NCBI GenBank assembly: GCA_017551665.1
Contig: JAFZLB010000030.1
Location: 1 to 63,100, forward strand
Direction: 5' to 3'
DNA length: 63,100 nucleotides
Source of the DNA: Lachnospiraceae bacterium
Lineage (GTDB): Bacteria; Bacillota; Clostridia; Lachnospirales; Lachnospiraceae
In this document: one piece after another, positions 16,500 through 25,477 of the stretch
Layout: every line of letters starts with the position of its first letter
Numbering within the stretch: position 1 is the first letter of the stretch
The notes under the pieces: generated by a model
Databases searched by the model: none
Told to the model about the DNA's origin: nothing
The model's input: the letters and a program-made list of their open reading frames with translations, nothing else
Translations under genes and position numbers: made by a program

Positions 16500-18605
16500 T
16501 CACCTGCCGGTCAGTTCGCTGACCGTGCGTTCCAGTTCCTGCCGCTCGATTGGCTTTGCGACGAAACCGTCAAAGCCCTCTTCCATCATCATTTCCCTCG
16601 CGCCCGAAACGGTGTTGGCCGTCAGCGCGACAATCATCGTTCTTCTGCCCGTGCCCTGCAGGAAGTCGCGGATGCGGTGCTGCGCCTCCACGCCGTCCAT
16701 CCCCGGCATCATGTGGTCCATGAACACAAGATCAAAGTCCTCTTTCCGGATCCGTTCAATCGATTCCGGACCGGAGGAAGCGGTTTTGACCTCCATCCCG
16801 TACTCCGCAAACATCTTGCGGGCGACGAGCAGATTCATCTCCTCGTCATCCACCACAAGCACACGGAGACCGTCAAAGCGCAGTTCTGCCTCCGTATACA
16901 AGGCAGCCTTGGCCTCCTGCTCGCTTTCTGCGTTCAGCACATCGACGAGCGGGAAGGCGTACAGCGGTTTCCGGAGCAGTGTTACGCGGGAAAAAGGCGA
17001 GGGCCGGAAATGCTTCTGCGCCACAACAATGACCTGCATCTCATCACAGCAGGCGTCAAAGTACGCGGGATCCTCCCTGTATTCCTCCTCCGAGAGGAAG
17101 AGGTGCGTCACCTGCTGTTTTGCAAGCATCTCCCTGCAGTCTTTCAGTGTTGTCACACGATGCACCGTCAGTGCGTTGTTACGGATCACATGCCCGATCA
17201 TCCGGAGATAATAGTCCAAAACCGCGGCGTTGGCGAATTTATCCTGCCGCTGGTAAAAGGCTGCAAGCACGGCGGAAGGATCCTTCACCTCCATGCATCT
17301 GCCTCCCTCCGCGATCTCCTGCGGAAGCGACACGCGGATTTCCGTGCCCTGTCCCGGGGCGGAGGAGATCTGCACAAAACCGCCCATGGCATGCACGATG
17401 CCGTAGACAATCCGAAGTCCTAAGCCGAAGCCCGTGTTTTCCCGGTTGCGTTCCGCGTCCTGCTGATAGACGCCCTCCCGCAGCCGTTCCAGCACCTGTC
17501 TGGACATGCCGATGCAGGTATCCTTCACCTCTATACAAAGATTGATGCCGTAGTCCTTCGGCACCCGGTAAACATTCAGATACACACCGCCGCGTCTGGT
17601 GAATTTAACGGCATTGTCCGCCAGATGGGTCAGGACGGATTTGATGCGCCTCGCGTCGCCGATCAGCACGGGCGGGATGTTCGCGTCCACATCCACGATG
17701 ATTTCCGGCAGATGCTCCCGCGTATCGATGTCGAGGGCATTGATGGCATCCCCGACGACTTCCGCGATGCGGTAGGGTTCCTTTGCCACGGTAAAACGCC
17801 CCGTCTCGATCTCCGTGAAATCCAGAATATCGTCCACCTGATCCGAGAGCCGTTTGCCCGCCTCTAAAATATGTGCGGCGTCCTTCCGGTCCTCCTCCTC
17901 CGAAAGCCGCGTCTCCATGACGGAGCTTAAACCCGTGACCACATTGACCGGCGTGCGCAGCTCATGGGCGACATTGGCCATAAAGTTTTCCGTGCGTCTG
18001 CGGGTGAAATGCAGTTCTTCGATGATACGGTTCGCGGATGCCCTGTCCTCCCCGCGCCTGCGGATGATGCCGAGACCGACACGCCAGATCAGCAGCACGC
18101 AGGCGGTATGCACCGTAAGACGCCCGGCAAGAAAGGGATCCGAAATCACACTTTCCCCGCGCAAAATCATCACGATCTGACAGCCCAGAACAAAGAGATA
18201 CACCAGAAAACTCACATGCAGAATTCCGCGCTCGTCCGTCTGGAAAAACAGCACCATCAGCAGACAGCACATCAGGGCAATCCCGTACAGTGCCGTGGGG
18301 TGTACCCCGTCGAAGATGATGCAGCCCCATCCGCAGACGGCATAGAGCCAGAGCCTGTCCCGTTCCGACATCAGCCTGCGGATATACAGCACCCAGCAGA
18401 TGCCGGTGCCGGCAAAGAGGAAGGGCAGCACCCAGATATCACGCCAGCCAAAGGATACGGCTCCCGGCACAAGGGCAGGCACACAGACACTCAGCACGGT
18501 GAGAATCACAAGCTCCGCACCGCGCCTGCGCTGCGCTTCCTCTTTGCCCGCTTCCGCAAAGGGCTGCCGGTTGCTGTTTTTTTGGTTTTCCTGTTCCGCC
18601 GCCAA
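16500..18605 (-). CDS. Membrane hybrid histidine kinase with degenerate and active receivers
   Basis: This 701-residue protein has a charged N-terminus, about six hydrophobic segments (residues ~32-180), HisKA (NVAHELRTPVNVV, His ~214) and HATPase (GFGLGLRIV). A degenerate receiver-like segment follows, in which the region of the phospho-acceptor reads THLFLSEEEY. The C-terminal receiver is complete (FMDHMMPGMDGVE). It is a close relative of the first ~700 residues of the kinase at 10180, even in membrane motifs such as DGVHPTALYG versus HGVHATSFQD, but has no DegV domain. It starts at TTG 18605, with GGAG 8 bases upstream overlapping the end of the previous gene. The signal is unknown. Loss or gain of DegV between the two copies is an inference. 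Confidence 0.88.
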   Translation of the reverse strand: MAAEQENQKNSNRQPFAEAGKEEAQRRRGAELVILTVLSVCVPALVPGAVSFGWRDIWVLPFLFAGTGICWVLYIRRLMSERDRLWLYAVCGWGCIIFDGVHPTALYGIALMCCLLMVLFFQTDERGILHVSFLVYLFVLGCQIVMILRGESVISDPFLAGRLTVHTACVLLIWRVGLGIIRRRGEDRASANRIIEELHFTRRRTENFMANVAHELRTPVNVVTGLSSVMETRLSEEEDRKDAAHILEAGKRLSDQVDDILDFTEIETGRFTVAKEPYRIAEVVGDAINALDIDTREHLPEIIVDVDANIPPVLIGDARRIKSVLTHLADNAVKFTRRGGVYLNVYRVPKDYGINLCIEVKDTCIGMSRQVLERLREGVYQQDAERNRENTGFGLGLRIVYGIVHAMGGFVQISSAPGQGTEIRVSLPQEIAEGGRCMEVKDPSAVLAAFYQRQDKFANAAVLDYYLRMIGHVIRNNALTVHRVTTLKDCREMLAKQQVTHLFLSEEEYREDPAYFDACCDEMQVIVVAQKHFRPSPFSRVTLLRKPLYAFPLVDVLNAESEQEAKAALYTEAELRFDGLRVLVVDDEEMNLLVARKMFAEYGMEVKTASSGPESIERIRKEDFDLVFMDHMMPGMDGVEAQHRIRDFLQGTGRRTMIVALTANTVSGAREMMMEEGFDGFVAKPIERQELERTVSELTGR

Positions 18606-18608
18606 TCC

Positions 18609-20966
18609 TTATTCTCCCGTTGCCGCGTTTCCGCAAACTTCCAGATGCTCCGCGTCCCCGGAGAGCGCTTCCGCACCGATCATCCTGGCCGCGCCCTTTA
18701 AGGCATGGACCTTGATCGTGTAATTCTCATAATCCCCGTTCCGGAAGTATTCTTCCATCTCCGCGGCGTTGCGTTCCGCGTTCTCACAAAACTGTCTCAG
18801 TGTCTTTTCGATGAGATCATCCGTCACCAGCAGGCGCTTCGCTTCCCCAAAATCCAGTGCCGGCAGCGCCGCAAAGAGGGCGGACAGATCCGTCTTTGCG
18901 GCCGGCGTTTCCTCCCTCTCCCCGGAAGGCATCCCCGCCTCCGTCTTCACGCGCACCACCTTTTCCGGCGGCAGATACTGCAGGAGCGTCTGCTCCAGCG
19001 CCGCGCTTTCCACCGGTTTGGAGAGATAATCCGTAAAGCCTTCCTCCAGGTAACGGCTCTTCGCCCCCTGCAAGGCGTCCGCCGTCAGGGCGATGACGGG
19101 CGTATGCAGATTCTTCGCACTTTCCTGCGCGCGGATGTTCCGCAATGTCTCCGTGCCGTTCATGCCGGGCATCCGCTGGTCCATGAGGATGAGATCGTAG
19201 GCCGTCCCCTCCGTCAGCTGCAGGGCCTGTGCGCCGCTCGTACAAAGCTCCAACAGCACCAGCGTTTCCTTCAGCAGACCCTCGATGACGGTCAGGTTCA
19301 TTTCCGTATCGTCCACCACCAGAATCCTTGCCCCCGGTGCGCGGAAGGTCTCGTGATACGCCCTTGCCCCGGTACTGCCCTGCGCGGATGTCTCGCGGAA
19401 GTTGCCCAGGGGAAGCTGTGACAGCACGCGCTGCGGAATGACAGCCTGAAATACACTGCCCTCGCCGTAAGTGCTGTCCACGTGGATGGAGCCGCCCATC
19501 ATCTGCAGCAGATTTCCGGTGATGGCAAGGCCCAATCCCGTTCCCTCAATCGTCTTGTTCCGTTCCAGATCCACCCGTTCAAACTTGGAGAACAGCTTGT
19601 CCAGATCCTCTTCCCGGATGCCGATGCCGGTATCTCTCACTTCGATCAAAAGCTGCACCGTCTGCCCGTGGAAGTTTCCCTCTTTCCCTCCCGCGGACAG
19701 GGCGCTCTCTTCTCCCGGCGCGGTTTGCGTCTCCTGTGCGCCCCGCTGCACGCTCAGGGTGACGTTCCCCTTCTCCGTGTACTTCACCGCGTTCGTCAAA
19801 AGATTTGTAATGACCTGCCGGACGCGCACCTCATCCCCCGAGAGCTTGTCCGGAAGCATTTCATCCACATCGACGTGAAAGTCCAGTTTTTTTGCCTGCG
19901 CACGGAAGAGAATCATGTTACAGACATCGTTCAGCACGGAGGACAGACGGTAAGGCGATTCCACAATCTCCAGCTTGCCCGCCTCGATCTTGGAAAAGTC
20001 CAGGATATCGTTGATGATGGCGAGCAGGTTTTTGCCCGCGCTGTCCACGTTTTCCGCGCAATGCGTAATATCCTGAAAGCTTTCCGCACTGTCCCGCTCC
20101 CTTGTGTGCGCTTTCGCATGTGCCCCCTCCCGGAGAATCATCTCGTTCATGCCCAGCACCGCGTTGATGGGCGTGCGGATCTCATGGGACATGTTGGCCA
20201 GAAACTCCGACTTGGCACGGTTTGCGGCATCGGCCTTCCTGCGTGATTCCTCCAGTTCCCGCATCGTCTCCATCAGGCGCAGGTAATCCGGCGTCTCCGT
20301 GGAGAAATAAAACACCAGAAGGCCGAGGGAAACGCCAAGATAATTCACCAGCGGCTTGGAACCGAGGAGCGCGTGCATGGCAAAGGTGACAATGGAGACC
20401 AGAAAGGCCGTCACCACGGAAATCCTGGAACGGCGGTTCAGTCCCTGCCCCCGGAACACAAGATACATGCAAAACCCCATGTAGTACAGTTCGAAAACAT
20501 ATCCCACCAGTGCACGGAACCAGCCGGAAACAAACACATCCGCCTCCGGAGAGACGGCCTTCGGAAACATCAGCACAAAATACGCGAGAAGAATCAGGGC
20601 GGAGACATACAGCAGCGAGCGGTTGAATGCCTTGACCCCCTTCGGCACGCTGTCCTCACCGGAAACCCCGGCAATATACTCTCCCATGTAATAGGTGACA
20701 AAGATATTGCCCATATAGGCGGCCAGATGAAAGAACAGTGCCACACGGACCGGCACGCCGACATCCGCGTGACGCGTAAAAAAACTGACGGCGGAAATCA
20801 CCGTGGAGACCGTCACGGTGACGGCTGCCAAAAGAAAACGGCGGCTGTGTCCCTTCGTACCGCCGGACTGCGCCGCCACAACAATGCATAAGGCAACATC
20901 AAACAGAAGTGCCGTCAGCGTAATATAGAGTTCCCGCAGGGTATCAAGGACACTCAGATCCCCCAT
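18609..20966 (-). CDS. Membrane hybrid histidine kinase with receiver and Hpt domains
   Basis: This 785-residue protein has seven or so hydrophobic segments (residues ~15-222) with no large extracellular loop, suggesting that membrane state or a small lipophilic ligand is sensed. HisKA (FLANMSHEIRTPINAV, His ~261), HATPase (GTGLGLAITGNLL), a receiver (LMDQRMPGMNG) and an Hpt domain at the end (VHALKGAARMIGA) follow. This is the layout of the kinase at 13331 without the DegV domain. It starts 6 bases after the response regulator and ends 3 bases before the next kinase. The ribosome binding site is weak (GGTGACGG), consistent with coupling to the upstream gene. Confidence 0.88.
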   Translation of the reverse strand: MGDLSVLDTLRELYITLTALLFDVALCIVVAAQSGGTKGHSRRFLLAAVTVTVSTVISAVSFFTRHADVGVPVRVALFFHLAAYMGNIFVTYYMGEYIAGVSGEDSVPKGVKAFNRSLLYVSALILLAYFVLMFPKAVSPEADVFVSGWFRALVGYVFELYYMGFCMYLVFRGQGLNRRSRISVVTAFLVSIVTFAMHALLGSKPLVNYLGVSLGLLVFYFSTETPDYLRLMETMRELEESRRKADAANRAKSEFLANMSHEIRTPINAVLGMNEMILREGAHAKAHTRERDSAESFQDITHCAENVDSAGKNLLAIINDILDFSKIEAGKLEIVESPYRLSSVLNDVCNMILFRAQAKKLDFHVDVDEMLPDKLSGDEVRVRQVITNLLTNAVKYTEKGNVTLSVQRGAQETQTAPGEESALSAGGKEGNFHGQTVQLLIEVRDTGIGIREEDLDKLFSKFERVDLERNKTIEGTGLGLAITGNLLQMMGGSIHVDSTYGEGSVFQAVIPQRVLSQLPLGNFRETSAQGSTGARAYHETFRAPGARILVVDDTEMNLTVIEGLLKETLVLLELCTSGAQALQLTEGTAYDLILMDQRMPGMNGTETLRNIRAQESAKNLHTPVIALTADALQGAKSRYLEEGFTDYLSKPVESAALEQTLLQYLPPEKVVRVKTEAGMPSGEREETPAAKTDLSALFAALPALDFGEAKRLLVTDDLIEKTLRQFCENAERNAAEMEEYFRNGDYENYTIKVHALKGAARMIGAEALSGDAEHLEVCGNAATGE

Positions 20967-20972
20967 GCGCCG

Positions 20973-21746
20973 TCACCGTCTGGCTTCCTGCGCGAAATAT
21001 TCCTCGATTTTGCTTAAGATTTCCGCCTGGGGCAGGGATTTCAAAAGATAATTCACCGGATTTAAGCTCATCACTTCGATGATGGACTCCCTGTCGTTTT
21101 TGGATGTGAGGAACATCACGGGCAGATCCTTTGTGTGGGTCTCCGAGCGGATCATCTCTAAGATCTGCGGTCCCTTTACCACCGGCATCTCGTAATCCAG
21201 GAGCACCAGATCCACTTCCGTGCTGACCAGCATCTGTATGGCGTTCATGCCGGAATTGGCGGTGTAAACCCGGTATCTGCCGGAGAGCATGTCCTTCATG
21301 GTGCGCAGCATTGTGGCATCGTCATCCACCACGAGAATGCGTTTGCTCTCGCTTAAGCGCTGCACGTTCATGGACTCGACGGTCATGCGGTCCACGATTT
21401 CATCCGTGCGGAAGGGTCTGGAAAAACTGCCCCTTAAATCCGCCGGCGGGAAGCCCTTTAAGTTCTCCTCGATTTCATCCGCCGTGCCGATGACAAAAAA
21501 GCGGACGTTGTGCTCTTCCACCTGGTCACGGACATAAGAAAGCACTTCCCGTAACCGAACCTCCACTCCCTGCATGAACAGGATCCAGATATCCGGCATA
21601 TCCGAACCGTCCCCGGCCGCGCGGGAGATATCCGTCACATTCGCCTTGACCTGTTCGACCTCAAACGCGCCGGATTTCAATCCCTCAATCAGCGCGTTCG
21701 CAATCATCGATTTTTTTTCGGAAATAAATAAGATTCTTTTTTCCAT
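20973..21746 (-). CDS. Response regulator: degenerate plus active receiver, no output domain
   Basis: This 257-residue protein opens with a receiver-like fold lacking the phosphorylation site (RILFISEKKSMIANALIEG). A true receiver follows (ILVVDDDATMLRTMKDML, LLDYEMPVVKG, LTSKND). Nothing after it resembles a DNA-binding or enzymatic output domain. ATG at 21746 is preferred over the longer reading to 21785 because AGGGG lies about 10 bases upstream and the longer extension would overlap the promoter -10 box. It is the first gene of the kinase operon. It may be a phosphate shuttle or act through protein binding, so the final output of this relay must be encoded elsewhere. Confidence 0.87.
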   Translation of the reverse strand: MEKRILFISEKKSMIANALIEGLKSGAFEVEQVKANVTDISRAAGDGSDMPDIWILFMQGVEVRLREVLSYVRDQVEEHNVRFFVIGTADEIEENLKGFPPADLRGSFSRPFRTDEIVDRMTVESMNVQRLSESKRILVVDDDATMLRTMKDMLSGRYRVYTANSGMNAIQMLVSTEVDLVLLDYEMPVVKGPQILEMIRSETHTKDLPVMFLTSKNDRESIIEVMSLNPVNYLLKSLPQAEILSKIEEYFAQEARR

Positions 21747-21784
21747 GTGCTTACCCCTGCCGCAAAAACGGTTACACCTTCTCA

Positions 21785-21813
21785 ATTATAACACATTCGC
21801 GCATGAGGGGAAA
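21785..21813 (-). promoter_or_regulatory. Candidate promoter of the kinase operon
   Basis: On the minus strand a perfect TATAAT (21785-21790) lies about 40 bases before the chosen start of the response regulator. The -35 position at 17-base spacing (TTTCCC, 21808-21813) matches poorly, so either an activator helps or the -10 box alone is strong enough. Confidence 0.45.
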
Positions 21814-21870
21814 GCAGGAATTGTACAAGATTTGTTCACTTTTTCATCGAAACGGGAAAAAGGGACTGCT

Positions 21871-22887
21871 TCAGACGCGCACCGTCTCCGTCAGCCACAT
21901 CATGATCGCGGCGATGAGTTCCGTTGCCTCACCGGAAGTGCACTCCCCAAGAAGTGCTGTCGCCCGCGCACCGTAAGCGTCAATGCGCTCCTTTGTGTAA
22001 GAGAATGCGTCGGTTTCCCCCACAAGGGCGGGAATCTGTTTTAATGCAGCCTCCGGATCCGCGCCGTTTTGCGTCTCCTGCAGCAGCGTGCGCAGTGCTT
22101 CTCCCCGGCTGCCGTGCAGGGCGCGAAGCAGCGGCATCGTGTAATAGCCCGCACGCAGATCCGCGTGCACTGCCTTGCCCTCGGCTTCCTCGTCCGACAG
22201 ATAATCCAGCAGATCGTCCCTGAGCTGGAACACATAGCCGAAGCAGCTTCCGAGCTCCGTCAGTTTTTCCAAAACCTCCTGAGAAACGCCGCACTCCAGG
22301 CCAGCGATGCGGAAGGCCGCCGTAAACAGGGCCACGGTCTTGCCGCGGATGAAGCCAAGGTACTGTTCCTCAGAAGTATCCGCGTCAAAGCGCGCCTGCA
22401 TCTGCGCGGTTTCGCCCAGGCACATCTCTTCGACGGCCCTTGCGATCTCCTCTCCGGAGCGGTTCATTTTTGCCAGAAGCAAAGCGGAAAGTACACGGGA
22501 GAGCAGAAAATCTCCCGTGTACACCGCGATATTTTTTCCGTAAACACCCTGCACCGTCGGAAGGCCTCTCCTGAGGGGCGCGTCATCCACCACGTCGTCA
22601 TGCACGAGCGAGGCCAGATGCACGATTTCCAAAAGCGCCGCCAGATGACAGATCCGGTCCCGCTGCGCCTCATCCGCCCCTAAGGCATGCGCCGCAAGCA
22701 GTGCCAGCATCGGCCGGAACTGCTTTCCGGGATTCGCCAGAAGTTCCTCCAAAATGTCCCGCATCGGCAGCGGCAGCTGCAGAAAGGTCAGCGTATCGCG
22801 CATGTAGGCTTCCACATGCTGCAGATCCTCCGAGAGGTATGCCTTCAGGCGTTCTTTCAGTTCCGTTTGGCGCGGGTCCTTTACCAT
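21871..22887 (-). CDS. Polyprenyl diphosphate synthase (trans-isoprenyl, long-chain)
   Basis: This 338-residue member of the IspB/HepT family adds isopentenyl units to make the C30-C40 side chain of quinones. The first aspartate-rich motif is HDDVVDDAPLRRG and the second is QLRDDLLDYLSD. The conserved GKQFRPML near residue 50 is also present. It is the last gene of a run containing cytochrome c peroxidase, ResB, CcsA, FixC and FixX, which points to menaquinone side-chain synthesis rather than another isoprenoid use. No menaquinone ring genes are in the window. The ribosome binding site is weak (AGGGCTGA), consistent with coupling to fixX 5 bases upstream. Chain length cannot be read reliably from sequence alone. 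Confidence 0.85.
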   Translation of the reverse strand: MVKDPRQTELKERLKAYLSEDLQHVEAYMRDTLTFLQLPLPMRDILEELLANPGKQFRPMLALLAAHALGADEAQRDRICHLAALLEIVHLASLVHDDVVDDAPLRRGLPTVQGVYGKNIAVYTGDFLLSRVLSALLLAKMNRSGEEIARAVEEMCLGETAQMQARFDADTSEEQYLGFIRGKTVALFTAAFRIAGLECGVSQEVLEKLTELGSCFGYVFQLRDDLLDYLSDEEAEGKAVHADLRAGYYTMPLLRALHGSRGEALRTLLQETQNGADPEAALKQIPALVGETDAFSYTKERIDAYGARATALLGECTSGEATELIAAIMMWLTETVRV

Positions 22888-22892
22888 GAGGG

Positions 22893-23177
22893 TCAGCCCT
22901 GCCGGTACTCAATGCCCATGCTGCCCACGGGATAATGCCACACCTTCACGACCTTGCCGCCGGAGACCACACGGCAGGTGCCGCATTCCAGGTAACCCTC
23001 GTGATTGAAGATCACCTTGCCGTTTTCATACTTGTACAGCTCCGCGGGACAGGCCTTCACCACGCGCATGATTTCTTTTTCGTCCGTGAATTCCGGGTCA
23101 ATCTCAATGTGCGGATTGTGTTCGTCCGGATAAAACTTGTTGATGCCGAGTTTATCGTCAACACTCATTTTCTTCAT
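22893..23177 (-). CDS. fixX: FixX-like ferredoxin
   Basis: This 94-residue ferredoxin-like protein pairs with FixC to pass electrons to quinone. The conserved FixX core is present: a cysteine in VKACPAELYKYENGKV, the GYLECGTCRVV motif, and the C-terminal WHYPVGSMGIEYR signature. It starts 12 bases after fixC with GGGGGTG as ribosome binding site. FixA and FixB (the ETF subunits) are not in the window. FixCX may work with an ETF encoded elsewhere or with another electron donor. Confidence 0.9.
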   Translation of the reverse strand: MKKMSVDDKLGINKFYPDEHNPHIEIDPEFTDEKEIMRVVKACPAELYKYENGKVIFNHEGYLECGTCRVVSGGKVVKVWHYPVGSMGIEYRQG

Positions 23178-23189
23178 GTCTTCACCCCC

Positions 23190-24482
23190 TTAGATCGCCT
23201 TGTTCGCGTCCAGACCGATACGCGCGAGTTTGAAGAGACCGCCCGCTTTCTTAATGGCGGGTTTTGCGTACTTCAGCAGATGTCTTCTCGGCTTGCCGTC
23301 GATCGTGTACATTTCCCGGAAGATTTCCGAAGCCATCGTCGGGAACTTCGTGAACAGTTCCTTATGCTCCATCAGCTTCGGTGCCTTCGCGTGGAACTGC
23401 ATGTCACGCAGCACAAAGGACTGGTCCAGCATGGATTTGTAGGCGGAAAGCGTATTCGCGGAAAAGTCTCCCTTTTCCTTTGCCTTGATGACCGTCTCCG
23501 CCGCGAGGCGTCCGGATTCGATGGCGAAGTCCATGCCGCGCACGGTGTAGGCGATGTTGATGACAAAGTTCGCCGCGTCGCCGGCCAGAAGCACACCGTC
23601 CTTGTACAGCGTGGGGATCATGTTGTAACCGCCCTCGGTCACGAGGTGGGCGGAGTATTCCAGCAGCTTGCCGCCGTCGACGAGCGGCGCGATCACCGGA
23701 TGCTGCTTGACGCGTTCAAAGAGCTGCGGAACGGAAAGTTCAGACTGTCCGATATAAGACGTCGTCAAAACCAGCGCGAGGGACAGGCTCTCCTTGTTCG
23801 TGTAAAGGCAGACACCGCCGATGCCGCCGTCGGAAGGCCAGCCCGCCATCATCCAGGCGCAGCCCTCGTTTTCCGCAAGGCCGAAGCGGTCACGGATGAC
23901 CTTCTCGTCCAGGCCGATGACTTCCTTGACGCCGACGGCCGTCTCCGCCTGTGCCAGCTCTTTTTTCATGCCGAGGCTCTGGGCCAGCGGCGAATTGACG
24001 CCGTCCGCAAGGATGACCACATCCGCTTCCATTTCCTCATCGCCGCATTTGACGCCGCAGACCTTTCCGTCCTTCACGATCATCTCGTCCGCGTGGATAC
24101 CGGTGACAAACATGGCGCCTTCGGCCTCCGCCTTTTCCGCCAGCCACTTGTCAAATTTGGAACGCAGCACGGAATAAGAGGCCGTCTCCGCATTGCGGAA
24201 GGACTCGTCCGCGTATTCGATCGTCGTCCCGGAGGTCTCATCCAGAAGCGAAATCCGCTCCTTGGTAATCTTCCGCTCCACCGGTGCTTCCTCCGCAAAA
24301 CCGGGGATGATTTTTTCCAGGGCATGCCCGTACAGCCGGCCGCCGGAGACGTTTTTCGCCCCCGCCCAGTTGCCGCGCTCGATCACCAGCACCTCCATCC
24401 CCGCCTTGGCGAGTGTCAGTGCCGCGGTGCTTCCCGCAAGACCCGCGCCGACAATAATCGCATCAAATCTGTCGTCACTCAC
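23190..24482 (-). CDS. fixC: FixC-like electron-transfer flavoprotein:quinone oxidoreductase
   Basis: This 430-residue FAD protein of the ETF-QO family has the N-terminal FAD motif (DAIIVGAGLAGSTAALTLAKAG), NVSGGRLYGHALE and GVLLAGDAANFVINIAYTVRG. Membrane association occurs through a surface patch, not transmembrane helices. The start is GTG at 24482 (MSDDRFDAI) with AAGGAG 8 bases upstream. It lies in the operon between ccsA and fixX. The neighbours (peroxidase, cytochrome maturation, polyprenyl synthase) suggest that it feeds quinol to a respiratory chain ending at the peroxidase. That link is inference from gene order. Confidence 0.9.
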   Translation of the reverse strand: MSDDRFDAIIVGAGLAGSTAALTLAKAGMEVLVIERGNWAGAKNVSGGRLYGHALEKIIPGFAEEAPVERKITKERISLLDETSGTTIEYADESFRNAETASYSVLRSKFDKWLAEKAEAEGAMFVTGIHADEMIVKDGKVCGVKCGDEEMEADVVILADGVNSPLAQSLGMKKELAQAETAVGVKEVIGLDEKVIRDRFGLAENEGCAWMMAGWPSDGGIGGVCLYTNKESLSLALVLTTSYIGQSELSVPQLFERVKQHPVIAPLVDGGKLLEYSAHLVTEGGYNMIPTLYKDGVLLAGDAANFVINIAYTVRGMDFAIESGRLAAETVIKAKEKGDFSANTLSAYKSMLDQSFVLRDMQFHAKAPKLMEHKELFTKFPTMASEIFREMYTIDGKPRRHLLKYAKPAIKKAGGLFKLARIGLDANKAI

Positions 24483-24543
24483 GATGTTTTCTCCTTTCCT
24501 TCTTGTGTATCCGCACGACTTTACATTATCTTATTTCATTTTC

Positions 24544-24595
24544 CGCTTCCTGCAGAAGCGCAAAGTTTCCAAATGCGCGTAAGGTTTTTCCTTAC
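24544..24595 (-). other. Cluster of small hairpins in the ccsA-fixC gap
   Basis: The 131-base gap holds three small inverted repeats: CGCTTC/GAAGCG (24544-24560), GCGCA/TGCGC (24558-24578, overlapping the first) and GTAAGG/CCTTAC (24579-24595). None has a following T-run, so none is a classic terminator. They may stabilise or process the transcript. An AT-rich stretch with GATAAT follows toward fixC, but it has no convincing -35 box. Confidence 0.35.
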
Positions 24596-24613
24596 ACCCC
24601 TCCGCCGTCCGTC

Positions 24614-25432
24614 TCAGCCGTAGCTGTGCAGGCCGCCGAAGATATAAGAAACGCCCAGCAGCGTAAACAGTACCGCAGCAAAGCCGGCAATGGCGAGGTA
24701 ACAGCCCTTTTTGCCGCGCCAGGCCTGCCGCAGGCGCAGGTGCAGATAGACGGAGTAAATGATCCAGGTGATCAGTGCCCAGGTTTCCTTCGGGTCCCAG
24801 GTCCACCAGCTGCCCCAGGCTTCCTCCGCCCAGATCGCGCCGGTGATGATGAGCAGCGTCAGGAAAATAAAGCCGAAGACAACGGAATTGAACATCAGCT
24901 TTTCCAGAAAGGTCGCCAGTTCCTTTTTCTCCTCCGGAATCTCCTCCGGTGTCTTTCCCGGAATCCGGAAGAGGTAAATGATGGCCACGCCGAAGGCCAG
25001 CGCAAAAGCACTGTAGGCGATGATGGCCGTCATGACATGGGAGACGCGCCAGTTGCTTTGCAGCGCCGGCAGAAGGGGCCCGCCGAGATCCGTCTTCCCG
25101 AAGGAAATCACGGTCAGCACGCCCGTGATGGCCAAAAGCACCATCACCACCGCGTAGATCCTGAATTTCGCCGAAAGAAAGATCGTCACCAGCAAAATGG
25201 CCAATGACAGCACCAGCAGATATTCATACACGCTGTTGAGCGGCAGCCGCCCGATCTGCTGCGTCCGCTTCGCGACAGCCACCGCCATCAGCACTGCGGC
25301 AATGCCGTTCAGTGCAAGCCCTGCCGGCGGCAGCCAGCTGCGTTTGAGCCACAGTTGCAATCCGTAAGCGGCGGCGGCGAGTATCGTCGCCAGAAAAGAG
25401 TAATAACTCATCGTTTCAACAATTGTAACCAT
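24614..25432 (-). CDS. ccsA: Cytochrome c biogenesis protein CcsA/ResC (haem export and attachment)
   Basis: This 272-residue polytopic membrane protein has about eight hydrophobic segments. Its C-terminal half carries the tryptophan-rich haem-binding WWD motif (EAWGSWWTWDPKETWALITW) and flanking histidines (HVMTAI, HLRLRQAW). With ResB it forms the system II synthase that moves haem out and joins it to CxxCH proteins. The obvious client here is the tri-heme peroxidase three genes up the operon. AGAAGAG precedes the ATG at 25432. It starts 45 bases after resB. Confidence 0.92.
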   Translation of the reverse strand: MVTIVETMSYYSFLATILAAAAYGLQLWLKRSWLPPAGLALNGIAAVLMAVAVAKRTQQIGRLPLNSVYEYLLVLSLAILLVTIFLSAKFRIYAVVMVLLAITGVLTVISFGKTDLGGPLLPALQSNWRVSHVMTAIIAYSAFALAFGVAIIYLFRIPGKTPEEIPEEKKELATFLEKLMFNSVVFGFIFLTLLIITGAIWAEEAWGSWWTWDPKETWALITWIIYSVYLHLRLRQAWRGKKGCYLAIAGFAAVLFTLLGVSYIFGGLHSYG

Positions 25433-25477
25433 ATCTCTTCTTTCCCCTCTTTTTCTTCCTCTTCCGTGTTGTCGCTG

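Noticed and set aside
22935-24623. 562-codon open frame on the plus strand opposite fixC and fixX
   Set aside because: Its protein is rich in His, Arg and Leu without domains. fixC and fixX on the other strand have full conserved motifs, so this is a shadow of GC-rich codon use.
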